NCBI GenBank assembly: GCA_964589855.1
Contig: CAZPVB010000186.1
Coordinates: 1 to 7,348, forward strand
Direction: 5' to 3'
Source of the DNA: SKVR01 sp964589855
GTDB taxonomy: Bacteria; Bacteroidota; Bacteroidia; Bacteroidales; UBA7960
DNA: 7,348 bases
Shown here: positions 1-6,796 of the stretch, in pieces
Layout of the letters: each line of letters starts with the position of its first letter
Numbering within the stretch: the first letter of the stretch is position 1
The notes under the pieces: generated by a model
Told to the model about the DNA's origin: nothing
The model's database searches: none
The model's input: the letters and a program-made list of their open reading frames with translations, nothing else
Made by a program: the position numbers and the translations under genes

Positions 1-47
1 AGGTATTCACATAGAGATTATTTTTATTTATGTTCAGATTAATGGTT

Positions 48-986
48 TTAACTGCTTCCCAAAGGATGCCTTGATTTGTTCAGGCACATATCAACAAGTT
101 CTTCCAGACCGGCATCGCCAACGCACATCACGGTATCAGCGGCACCCCAATAGATACGCAGTTTGCTCTCATTCACTTTAATGGCTCCGCATGTGAAAAC
201 CACATTGTGCACATAACCGGAAATTTCATAGGGTTCTTCGGGTTGTAAAATCCATTCATCGCCCACCCCCAGTATTTCAGAAGGATCATGTAAATCGTGC
301 AAAGCAACTCCGAGCCGGTACACATTTCCATCCATGGTGGGGAAGACACCATGATAAATGTTGAGCCAGCCTTTATCTGTTTTGATGGGAGGTGCACCAG
401 GTCCAATCTTCATTTCATCCCAATGATATTTTTCGGGTTTCATAACCACTTTTGAGTTTCCCCAGTGGATTAAATCGGGAGAATAGGTAATCCACACAGA
501 CCACGGGCTGATTTCGGAATGAGGTCTGTCGAGCCGCGCATATAATCCATTGAATTTTTCAGGAAAGATAACCACATTGCGATAATCGGCCTGTGTAATT
601 AAAGAAATACGTTCAATGGTTTTCCAATCGTTGGTTTTGGCAAGCCCGATGCGCACTCCATGTCTGGAATAGGCGGAATAGGTAATCAAATACGTATCAT
701 CAATACAGGTAATCCGGGGGTCTTCCACACCAAATTCCTCGTATTCAGCAAAAATGCCATGGGTTGCAGGAACCATGAATGGCTGCTTATCGGCAACAAA
801 GTGGTACCCATCTTTGCTTCTGGCCAGTCCAAGAATGCTTCTTCCGTTGAAACGGTGCGAACGGAACAGCATCAGATACTCACCATTATACATTGTTATT
901 CCTGCATTATGCACTGTTGCTACTTCATAGGGAATATCTTTTTTTGTAAGGATGGGATTTCCTTCGTATCGTTGAATGATTGCCAT
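48..986 (-). CDS. GH130 family protein, short form (beta-mannoside phosphorylase-like)
   Basis: A 312-residue protein of glycoside hydrolase family 130, which folds as a five-bladed beta-propeller. Characterised members mostly phosphorolyse beta-1,4- or beta-1,2-mannosides to alpha-mannose 1-phosphate; a few hydrolyse them. Visible family motifs are RYEGNPIL (6-13), VHNAG (25-29), GVEDPR (86-91, D89 being the expected catalytic acid), FPEKFNGLYARLDRPH (141-156), KIGPGAPPI (193-201), YHGV (211-214) and SGYVHNVVFTCGA (256-268). R151, R154, K193 and H212 are basic residues in the regions where family phosphorylases bind phosphate, so phosphorolysis is plausible; the exact equivalence is my inference. 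The length is normal for the compact form. There is no signal peptide, so it acts in the cytosol. The start fits the family N-terminus and lies 4 nt after the stop of the upstream glycosyltransferase gene. It is the last visible gene of the four-gene operon. Family assignment is firm; the exact substrate is unknown. Confidence 0.92.
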   Translation of the reverse strand: MAIIQRYEGNPILTKKDIPYEVATVHNAGITMYNGEYLMLFRSHRFNGRSILGLARSKDGYHFVADKQPFMVPATHGIFAEYEEFGVEDPRITCIDDTYLITYSAYSRHGVRIGLAKTNDWKTIERISLITQADYRNVVIFPEKFNGLYARLDRPHSEISPWSVWITYSPDLIHWGNSKVVMKPEKYHWDEMKIGPGAPPIKTDKGWLNIYHGVFPTMDGNVYRLGVALHDLHDPSEILGVGDEWILQPEEPYEISGYVHNVVFTCGAIKVNESKLRIYWGAADTVMCVGDAGLEELVDMCLNKSRHPLGSS

Positions 987-990
987 AATA

Positions 991-2007
991 CTAACTCTTT
1001 AAAATTTCATTATACACATTGATATAATTTTTTGCCATTATTTCTTTGGTAAATCTTTGCTCTACCGTTTTTCTGCAGATTTGTCGATCAATTTTTTCAA
1101 TAATCCTGATTTTTTGCGCTGCCTGATCAACCTCTTCAACAAGAAATCCATTACGCCCATCATCAATGATTTCGGGCATACTGCCTTTGTTGAAAGCCAC
1201 TACGGGAGTGCCGCAGGCCATGGATTCCACTACCGAAAGTCCAAAAGGTTCGTTAAAATGAATAGGGTGAAGCAAGGCCAGGGCGTTGCCGAGAAGCTCT
1301 TCCCTTTGCTTCCCTCCCACACTGCCAATGAAATCGACAACACCCGGTTTTAAAAAGGGTTTTACTTTTTGGTTGAAGTAGGTTTCATCCTGGACAATTC
1401 CGGCCATTATAAGCGGAATTCCTGCTTTCCTGCTGATTTGTATAGCTTCATAAGCTCCTTTATCCTGGTGAATGCGTCCATAAAACAAAAGATATTTTAG
1501 AGTTGGGTTGGCATTGAATCTGAAATCAGACAAATCAATGCCATGGTAAATGGTAGCAATATAATCGAGAGAAGGCGCCCTGTCTGCATTACTGATAGAA
1601 ACATAGTGAGTATTTCGGTTGTATTTTTCGTAAACAGGTAGTATACGGGGCGATGAAAACCCGTGAATAGTGGTTACCAACGGAGTTTTTACCAGTTTAG
1701 AATACGTAAGTGGTAAAAAGTCGAACTGATTATGTATAAGATCAAACTCGTGGGCGTGTTCAAAACATTCGGCAATATGAAGACATTCATAGACTTTGGG
1801 TTCAATAGTTTTATCTTCTTCATACCCCTGTTTGCAAACCGACCTGAGTTTAGCCCGGGTTATAGAATTACCGGTGGCGAACAAAGTTACATCTATTTGG
1901 TTTTTCACAAGTTCTTCTGTGAGCATAGAGGTAACAAGCTCCCATGGTCCGTAATGCACAGGAGGAGTGCGCCAGGCAATGGGCGACAGCATGGCGATCT
2001 TAATCAT
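991..2007 (-). CDS. GT4 family glycosyltransferase, short form
   Basis: A 338-residue GT-B fold, family 4 retaining glycosyltransferase that would transfer a sugar from a nucleotide-sugar donor (GDP-mannose or a UDP-sugar; not decidable here). The N-terminal acceptor domain starts at IKIAMLSPIAWRTPP (2-16) followed by HYGPWE (18-23), the usual glycine-rich first loop. Other landmarks are DLIHNQFD (89-96), TTIHG (112-116) and YHGID (154-158). The donor domain opens with YGRIHQDKG (176-184), where R178 and K183 are the expected diphosphate contacts, and carries a canonical EX7E motif, EPFGLSVVE (E253 and E261), followed by the SMACGTPVVAF strand-loop. No membrane segment or signal peptide is seen. 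The ATG lies 1 nt after the TGA of the upstream GH130 gene, and the stop is 4 nt before the next GH130 gene, so translation is probably coupled. The length is slightly short for GT4 but the protein looks complete. Confidence 0.93.
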   Translation of the reverse strand: MIKIAMLSPIAWRTPPVHYGPWELVTSMLTEELVKNQIDVTLFATGNSITRAKLRSVCKQGYEEDKTIEPKVYECLHIAECFEHAHEFDLIHNQFDFLPLTYSKLVKTPLVTTIHGFSSPRILPVYEKYNRNTHYVSISNADRAPSLDYIATIYHGIDLSDFRFNANPTLKYLLFYGRIHQDKGAYEAIQISRKAGIPLIMAGIVQDETYFNQKVKPFLKPGVVDFIGSVGGKQREELLGNALALLHPIHFNEPFGLSVVESMACGTPVVAFNKGSMPEIIDDGRNGFLVEEVDQAAQKIRIIEKIDRQICRKTVEQRFTKEIMAKNYINVYNEILKS

Positions 2008-2008
2008 A

Positions 2009-3457
2009 TCAATTGTTTTTTAATTTATACACCAGATCATCAATACTTACGGTGGCAAAAGTGGTAATTACATCACCTATGGCATAAGGTAAAATCAAGG
2101 TTCTGTTATAAGCCAGTGCTCCGCAGGTATAAATCACATTAGGAACATATCCGGAGCTCTCGTCTTTAGCGGGTTGGAGTAAGGGTTCTTTAAGACGCCC
2201 CAAAACCCGCCAGGGTTCATTTTTGTCGAGCAAAACAGCCCCAAGGGCATAAGTGCGTATGGGGCCTACTCCGTGAGTAAGCAACAGCCACCCTTCATCT
2301 ATTTCGATAGGCGAACCACAATTTCCAATTTGAATATTTTCCCATGTATAGGTGGGTTTAATCAAGGGTTGAGAGTCGTACCAAAAATAGGGATTATCGG
2401 ATTTCATCAGATAAAGAGACTCATTATCCTGCCTGCCAACCATCATAAAGGATCCGTTAATTTTACGCGGAAACAAAGCCATGCCTTTGTTTTTTGCCGC
2501 CGGTCCGTTCAATGTGGATATTTTAAACTCTTGAAAATCTTTTGTTTCCAGCATTTCGGGCATAACGGTTTCTCCATCGTAGGCAGAGAAAGTAGCATAA
2601 TAGGTAGTGCTTCCATCGTCGTTCACAAAATGAACAAAACGGGCATCCTCCAGTCCGTTACTCTGCGAGGGAGATGCCGGATAAATAGCTCTTTCCAGCA
2701 GATTGGGTGTATGAAAGCGCAAAGTAAAATTGGATTGGGCGATTAGCCGTAGCTTATTTAAAGAATCCTGGAGCTCAGATTTATTTGTAGTACGATTGTT
2801 TTTAATGATCTGATTAATGGCTTTTTCAAGTTCATAGAACTGAAAATGAGGTGAAAGCAGATCAAACACCGGCTTGTTTAAATGAGAGATCAGGTTTAAT
2901 TCGGATGCGGTTTTGATGAATAGATTTTTTTCATAGTAGTGTTGTATTCGCTGAGGTTCAAAAATCAATGTTGAATCGTCAGCCGAGCACGAGATGTTCA
3001 GAGAGGGTTCAATTTCACCTTCCATAAAGGTAATGCTGGAAATATGACCTTCTCCGATAGCCCTGAGGCTCAGGATAAATTTAAACACTCCATCTTTATC
3101 CTGTACCGGGTGAGGGACAATAGAGGGATTAAATACAGCTGTTGATTCCAGGGCATATTGTTGCGTAAAAAATGCACCGATGAATTCTTTTTCCAGGTTG
3201 CTGAGGGGAAAATTGGCAGGGATTTTACTTTCAACGTGCTCAAAATGCTTTAAAAAAGTGTTTTTAAGCTCTTGCCCTTTTGCATCGAGTTTGTCATATA
3301 TTTGATCCATACGGATTTTCATTTTATCTCTGGGGGTGGAGAAAATACGAAAAAGGATATGCTCCACCTGTGTGGGATTACCGGGAACAAAAGGGCGTAG
3401 GAGCGTTCGTCTTGCAGAAGGCCCGATTTTAATAGGATATTTTTTCACTTCCAGCAT
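2009..3457 (-). CDS. GH130 family protein, long form with N-terminal and helical extensions
   Basis: A 482-residue GH130-type protein, much longer than the compact 312-residue paralogue encoded downstream. The N-terminus (KIGPSARRTLLRPFVPG, 10-26) resembles the long GH130 form I know from Bacteroidota, which supports this start despite a 29-nt overlap with the preceding gene. Residues 40-105 look helical. FNPSIVPHP (109-117) and LSLRAIGEGHISS (129-141) begin the propeller. A probable helical insertion (170-245) separates them from GLEDAR (268-273, D271 matching the catalytic Asp of the paralogue). Later come FPRKING (329-335), IGNCGSPI (377-384), THGVGP (394-399) and SGYVPNVIYTCGA (435-447). 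Aligned by eye, the paralogue's R151, H156 and K193 are M339, D344 and Q376 here, while R154 and H212 are kept as R342 and H395. It may therefore act differently from a classical phosphorylase. No signal peptide; cytosolic. Family confident, activity open. Confidence 0.88.
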   Translation of the reverse strand: MLEVKKYPIKIGPSARRTLLRPFVPGNPTQVEHILFRIFSTPRDKMKIRMDQIYDKLDAKGQELKNTFLKHFEHVESKIPANFPLSNLEKEFIGAFFTQQYALESTAVFNPSIVPHPVQDKDGVFKFILSLRAIGEGHISSITFMEGEIEPSLNISCSADDSTLIFEPQRIQHYYEKNLFIKTASELNLISHLNKPVFDLLSPHFQFYELEKAINQIIKNNRTTNKSELQDSLNKLRLIAQSNFTLRFHTPNLLERAIYPASPSQSNGLEDARFVHFVNDDGSTTYYATFSAYDGETVMPEMLETKDFQEFKISTLNGPAAKNKGMALFPRKINGSFMMVGRQDNESLYLMKSDNPYFWYDSQPLIKPTYTWENIQIGNCGSPIEIDEGWLLLTHGVGPIRTYALGAVLLDKNEPWRVLGRLKEPLLQPAKDESSGYVPNVIYTCGALAYNRTLILPYAIGDVITTFATVSIDDLVYKLKNN

Positions 3458-5696
3458 ATTCGTTTACTTTTTTGGTTCTTAGATAAAGAGAAATATTCAG
3501 GAGCGACATAAGCCATGATAAGGTAGATTCTGCACCCTGGTTTTGATTCACACCCCGGGCATACAATCCATCACGACAACCTCCGGTAGAAAAATCATAG
3601 AGAGGTTGCTTTACATCATTGGTGCCTAAATACCATGCAAAGGTTTTTAAGGCGATGTCACCATATTTTTCATTCAAAAAATATTCTTCCGCTTCCAGAC
3701 AGGCATCAATCATACCATGCGCTTCGATTGGTTGCTGGTCAAATTGTGCTTTGCCTTCGGGTGTTAACCATCCCTGATTGCCTATGGGTGAAAAAACATC
3801 ATTGACAAACTGTTTTTCAATGAGCCAATCCAGTAATTGAACACCTCTTTTGAACAGGGTTTCGTTGCCTAAAAACTTACCTGAAGCAATCAAAGCCTGC
3901 GGTATTCGTGCGTTGGCATAGGTAACAATTTTTTCATACCAGGGCCAGGATTTGTTTTGTATAGTATTGTCGAAAAATGCCGATAGTTGACTTGCTTTTT
4001 TTTCTAGTACCGAAAACCTCTCATCATTGTCAATAACCTTTAAATAATGTATCAGCCCCAATATAGCATAAGCAATACTACGCGGGTAATTCAAATGCGG
4101 TACGATGTTCACAGCTTTATCGAACAAATAATTTGCATGTTGAAAAAAGTTGCCATTAGAAGCATGGGCAGCAGTGTATCCTAATGACCATATGGTTCTG
4201 CCCTGACTGTCTTCAGATCCCTCCTCTTCAATCCATTGTCTGGTATAGGTCATAAAGTTGCGAAATCTTCCGTTTTGCGGGTTGTAGGCATAATCCATAA
4301 AAGACAGATAGGTACCGGAAAGTCTGTTGAGTTCGTCAGTATCCTCCACATCATTTTGGAGCATTACCGACAACATCAGTGCACGGGCATTATCATCAAT
4401 ACAATACCCATGCCTGCGGTCAGGGATATGGTAGCGGGCATGCTGCAGCATCCCGGTATCATCTGTAAGTAAAGAAAGTTGAGTGAGTTTCAGGGGAGGT
4501 GGTGTTAGCAGGGTTTCACGGTTTTCAGATATTCCATAGCCATCTGTTATCACTTTATCTGTTTCTTCAACGGTTTTTCTCATCAAATGAACATATTGAT
4601 TGCCGATATTGGGCCAATAGCAATTTTTGGCAAACGAAAATGCATTTTCTGAAAGTTCCTTCATTTTATCAGGATTATCAAGCAAATCTTTGATAATGCC
4701 ACTTAATTGCACAGAATCGCCAAACGGAAAAAGCATACCCCGGTTTTCTGACAGCATCTCTTTGGCATACCAGAATGGTGTTGAAACAATTGCATTATGT
4801 GCACCCATAGCATAGATAAGGGTACCTGAAGTAATTTGCTTTTCGCAAGCGTAAGGTATCACATAAATATCGCAGGCGCTCAGGTATTCAAATAGCTCTT
4901 TGTTGCTGATGAACCGATTGACAAAAATAACATGCTTTTCAATCCCCAGTTCATTTACCCGTTTGATGAGAGAATGACGATACGCTTCACCATCATGCTT
5001 TACTACATGCGGATGGGTTGCTCCCAAAACAATGTAAACAAGGTTTTTATGATGTTTTACCACTTCCGGGAGGGCTTCGATTACCACCTCAATGGATTTG
5101 TTTTTTGATAATAAGCCGAATGTTAAAAGAACCTGTTTGTTCTCAACACCCAGCTTCTTTTTCAGATTTTCATTTTTGAGATTTAATTCATGTATGCCAT
5201 GATGAATATGGGCAATCTTTGACAAAGGAATATCATAAATATCCTGTAATATTTGCACACCCATTTCAGACATACTTATTATTTTGTGCGCATACCTGGC
5301 CAATTCGTGAATTACTTTTCGCTGTCCCTCTGAAGGATTGTCGAGTATGGTATGCAAGGTAATGATAACGGGTATTCTCAATCGTTTGAGCAATTGCAAA
5401 ATGTGTTTACCATCTTTTCCACCAAAAATACCAAATTCATGTTGCAGGATAACCGAATGAAAACCATTGGTATTTATATAGTGAGCAGCATTGATGTAGG
5501 CAGCCACATCGTTTTGTTGAATCTCAAAAGTTACAGCATTGGAGTAATTATATTTTTCAAAGCCGTCGTTCATGGCAATAACCTCTGTTTCAGCAAGATT
5601 TTCTGTAAGGCCATTATAGAGATCGTTTGTAAAAGTGGCGATTCCGCATCGGCGTGGCGGAAAGTTTCCAATCAGAGCAACTTTATTTTTTATCAT
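3429..5696 (-). CDS. GT4-type glycosyltransferase fused to a C-terminal helical domain
   Basis: A 755-residue two-domain protein. Residues 1-380 form a GT-B glycosyltransferase of the GT4 type: VALIGNFPPRRCGIATFTNDL (6-26), QHEFGIFGGKDG (85-96), TLHT (113-116), HIHHGI (163-168), TFGLLSKNKSIE (192-203) and QITSGTLIYAMG (287-298). Aligned with the short GT4 encoded downstream, the catalytic EX7E pair falls on Q287 and Y295, so the canonical glutamates are absent. Residues 400-740 are a separate helix-rich domain with conserved-looking acidic and aromatic patches: DDTGMLQHA (412-420), HGYCIDDNARA (429-439), GRTIWSLG (499-506), SWPWYE (583-588), IEAHGMIDA (657-665) and ARGVNQNQGAEST (713-725). 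By pattern it resembles an (alpha/alpha) toroid of the kind seen in some glycosidases and epimerases; this is inference. No signal peptide. It is the first gene of the operon, and its last codons overlap the next start by 29 nt. No good Shine-Dalgarno precedes the ATG. Confidence 0.9.
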   Translation of the reverse strand: MIKNKVALIGNFPPRRCGIATFTNDLYNGLTENLAETEVIAMNDGFEKYNYSNAVTFEIQQNDVAAYINAAHYINTNGFHSVILQHEFGIFGGKDGKHILQLLKRLRIPVIITLHTILDNPSEGQRKVIHELARYAHKIISMSEMGVQILQDIYDIPLSKIAHIHHGIHELNLKNENLKKKLGVENKQVLLTFGLLSKNKSIEVVIEALPEVVKHHKNLVYIVLGATHPHVVKHDGEAYRHSLIKRVNELGIEKHVIFVNRFISNKELFEYLSACDIYVIPYACEKQITSGTLIYAMGAHNAIVSTPFWYAKEMLSENRGMLFPFGDSVQLSGIIKDLLDNPDKMKELSENAFSFAKNCYWPNIGNQYVHLMRKTVEETDKVITDGYGISENRETLLTPPPLKLTQLSLLTDDTGMLQHARYHIPDRRHGYCIDDNARALMLSVMLQNDVEDTDELNRLSGTYLSFMDYAYNPQNGRFRNFMTYTRQWIEEEGSEDSQGRTIWSLGYTAAHASNGNFFQHANYLFDKAVNIVPHLNYPRSIAYAILGLIHYLKVIDNDERFSVLEKKASQLSAFFDNTIQNKSWPWYEKIVTYANARIPQALIASGKFLGNETLFKRGVQLLDWLIEKQFVNDVFSPIGNQGWLTPEGKAQFDQQPIEAHGMIDACLEAEEYFLNEKYGDIALKTFAWYLGTNDVKQPLYDFSTGGCRDGLYARGVNQNQGAESTLSWLMSLLNISLYLRTKKVNEYAGSEKISY

Positions 5697-5868
5697 AACA
5701 AAATAATTTTTAAAAGGTATGATGGAACACCCTTGGTGCTGATTTGGTTATCATTACATTTGTCTTTGCAAAACATGGGTGTTTCATTGGTATATTCATT
5801 AATTCGTCATAACAAGTTATTTGGATATTCTTCAATCCATCAGCATAAAAATGATTGTTTCAAATTCA
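5697..5868 (-). other. Leader of the glycan operon, no recognisable promoter
   Basis: This AT-rich spacer separates the broken hsp20 copy from the operon's first gene. I searched it for the Bacteroidota vegetative promoter (TTTG, about 19 nt, TANNTTTG) and for sigma-54 boxes. The best -7-like match, TTATTTTG, lies within 10 nt of the ATG and is too close to serve. No GC-rich hairpin or riboswitch-like structure was seen. The operon may be read from farther upstream, possibly from the hsp20 promoter. Confidence 0.4.
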
Positions 5869-5877
5869 TCATTTTAT
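5846..5877 (-). terminator. Weak AT-rich hairpin with T-run after the broken hsp20
   Basis: On the minus strand AAAATGAT is followed 12 nt later by ATCATTTTT, overlapping the stop codon of the Hsp20-like fragment. The 8-bp stem has little G+C but ends in five T residues. It could be a weak terminator between the fragment and the glycan operon; chance is about as likely in such AT-rich DNA. Confidence 0.25.
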
Positions 5878-6255
5878 CAACCAATTATCACTGGATGCGA
5901 CGCAAGGAAATGTTGACAGGGTCGCCAATGATAATGGCAAGGAAACAGGCAACTTTCGGCATTCTCCAAACCAGAATTTGTGTATTTGCATTTTTAAGGG
6001 ATACATACTCAACTGACAAGACCTGTTGAGCGGAATTCCCGGTCTATCACCAATTTTCACATCTTTCTTATCCATTCCGGGAAGTGCTGCATTCACTTCA
6101 AAGGCTTTATCTGCCTCAGCAATGTTTACAGATGGGACAACCGATGCATTTTCATGATTGCCAACTTCATCAGTAATTCTCCTGCCAAAAAGTTTTTCTA
6201 CAATGTTGGGAAATTTGGGTTTTCTATCAGCAATATTCCATTTAAAAAGTTTCAT
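5869..6255 (-). pseudogene. Broken Hsp20 family small heat shock protein
   Basis: The open frame encodes 128 residues. Residues 1-68 resemble an ordinary Bacteroidota small heat shock protein: MKLFKWN at the start, KLFGRR (21-26), VPSVNIAEADKAFEVNAALPGMDKKDVKI (40-68), which matches VNIKENGGSFVVEMAAPGM in the intact neighbour. After residue 68, where LxNDVLTIS is expected, the similarity ends abruptly. Residues 69-128 (beginning GDRPGIPLNRSCQ) have no alpha-crystallin features: no AxxxxGxL motif and no C-terminal IXI. I translated the other two minus-strand frames below the break and found no remnant of the domain, so a simple frameshift is unlikely; a deletion, or the end of an inserted element, fits better. 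The fragment lies 90 nt after the intact hsp20 and probably shares its transcript. AGGA lies very close to the ATG. A functional short protein cannot be excluded. Confidence 0.72.
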
Positions 6256-6262
6256 TGTCCTA

Positions 6263-6290
6263 CTGATTTAAGGAATATCATTCAAATCAG
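6263..6290 (-). other. Imperfect hairpin just before the broken hsp20 start
   Basis: On the minus strand CTGATTT pairs with AAATCAG, and inside these GAAT pairs with ATTC around a 3-nt loop, with a 3-nt bulge on one side. The structure ends 7 nt before the ATG at 6255, leaving the AGGA-like ribosome binding site just outside the stem. It could influence translation of the fragment, but its stability is modest. Confidence 0.3.
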
Positions 6291-6301
6291 ATACAATCCA
6301 C

Positions 6302-6325
6302 CTGTGGGCTAAAGTTAGCCCACAG
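6302..6325 (-). terminator. Perfect 11-bp hairpin downstream of hsp20
   Basis: Arms CTGTGGGCTAA and TTAGCCCACAG are perfect inverted repeats separated by 2 nt, 20 nt past the stop codon of the intact hsp20. The GGGC core makes it the strongest stem noticed in the window. No T-run follows on either strand, so it is not a textbook intrinsic terminator. A mRNA 3-prime stabiliser, a partial terminator or a REP-like palindrome are alternatives. Confidence 0.5.
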
Positions 6326-6345
6326 AGGATATTATTCACATTTGT

Positions 6346-6792
6346 TTAGGAAATAGCAATTTGTTTTGCCGGCTTTTGTTTGGCTTCCTCTTTTTTAGGG
6401 ATCTCCAACAGCAAAATTCCATCATGATATTTTGCTGTAATTTTTTCAGGAACAACGGTTTCAGGTAAATTGAACGAACGGGTAAACGACAGATAGCTAA
6501 ACTCCCGACGAGTATATCTTTCACCCTCTTTGTTTTCTTTATCTTTTTCCTTTTGAGACGAAATGGTTAGCACATCGTTGTCGAGGTGAATTTTGAAATC
6601 TTCTTTACTCATACCCGGAGCAGCCATTTCAACAACAAAAGAACCGCCATTCTCTTTAATATTTACCGCAGGCAGGGTAGTGTTTGTACTTGAATAATGA
6701 CGGTTAGCCCAGTCATTAAACCCGGTACTAAAAAAATCGTTCACTAAATTTGACCAGGTCGGCAAAAAATCGCTTCTTGTTAAAAGTGCCAT
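6346..6792 (-). CDS. hsp20: Hsp20/alpha-crystallin small heat shock protein
   Basis: A complete 148-residue small heat shock protein, an ATP-independent cytosolic holdase that binds unfolding proteins and assembles into oligomers. A short variable N-terminal arm (1-38) precedes the alpha-crystallin domain (about 39-135): LPAVNIKENGGSFVVEMAAPGMSKEDFKI (40-68), DNDVLTISS (71-79), RREFSYLSFTRSFNLP (95-110) and the signature AKYHDGILLLEIP (120-132), matching AxxxxGxL. The C-terminal IXI motif is present as IAI (145-147), used for dimer-dimer contacts. The segment 80-95 is strongly charged (KEKDKENKEGERYTRRE). The start is fixed by AAGGAGGT 4 nt before the ATG. A sigma-54-like promoter and TGNCA repeats lie upstream, suggesting stress-activated expression. 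A damaged paralogue follows 90 nt downstream. Confidence 0.96.
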   Translation of the reverse strand: MALLTRSDFLPTWSNLVNDFFSTGFNDWANRHYSSTNTTLPAVNIKENGGSFVVEMAAPGMSKEDFKIHLDNDVLTISSQKEKDKENKEGERYTRREFSYLSFTRSFNLPETVVPEKITAKYHDGILLLEIPKKEEAKQKPAKQIAIS

Positions 6793-6796
6793 AATT

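Noticed and set aside
1..47. Terminator or further operon gene after the last GH130 gene
   Set aside because: The 47 bases show neither a hairpin with T-run nor a convincing start codon with an open frame; the operon may or may not continue beyond the edge.
660..2746. Several plus-strand open frames of about 98-157 codons
   Set aside because: All lie antisense to GH130 and GT4 genes with unmistakable conserved motifs; they are shadows.
5710..5862. Minus-strand frame open for about 50 codons in the operon leader
   Set aside because: It has only late ATG codons (27 codons or fewer from the first), no ribosome binding site and no recognisable similarity; likely chance.
5352..6029. Plus-strand open frame of 225 codons
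   Set aside because: It runs antisense to the 5-prime end of the long GT4 gene and into the broken hsp20; its translation shows no family motif and starts inside a clearly real gene on the other strand.
6336..6524. 62-codon minus-strand frame inside hsp20
   Set aside because: It is out of frame with the well-supported Hsp20 coding sequence and has no features of its own.
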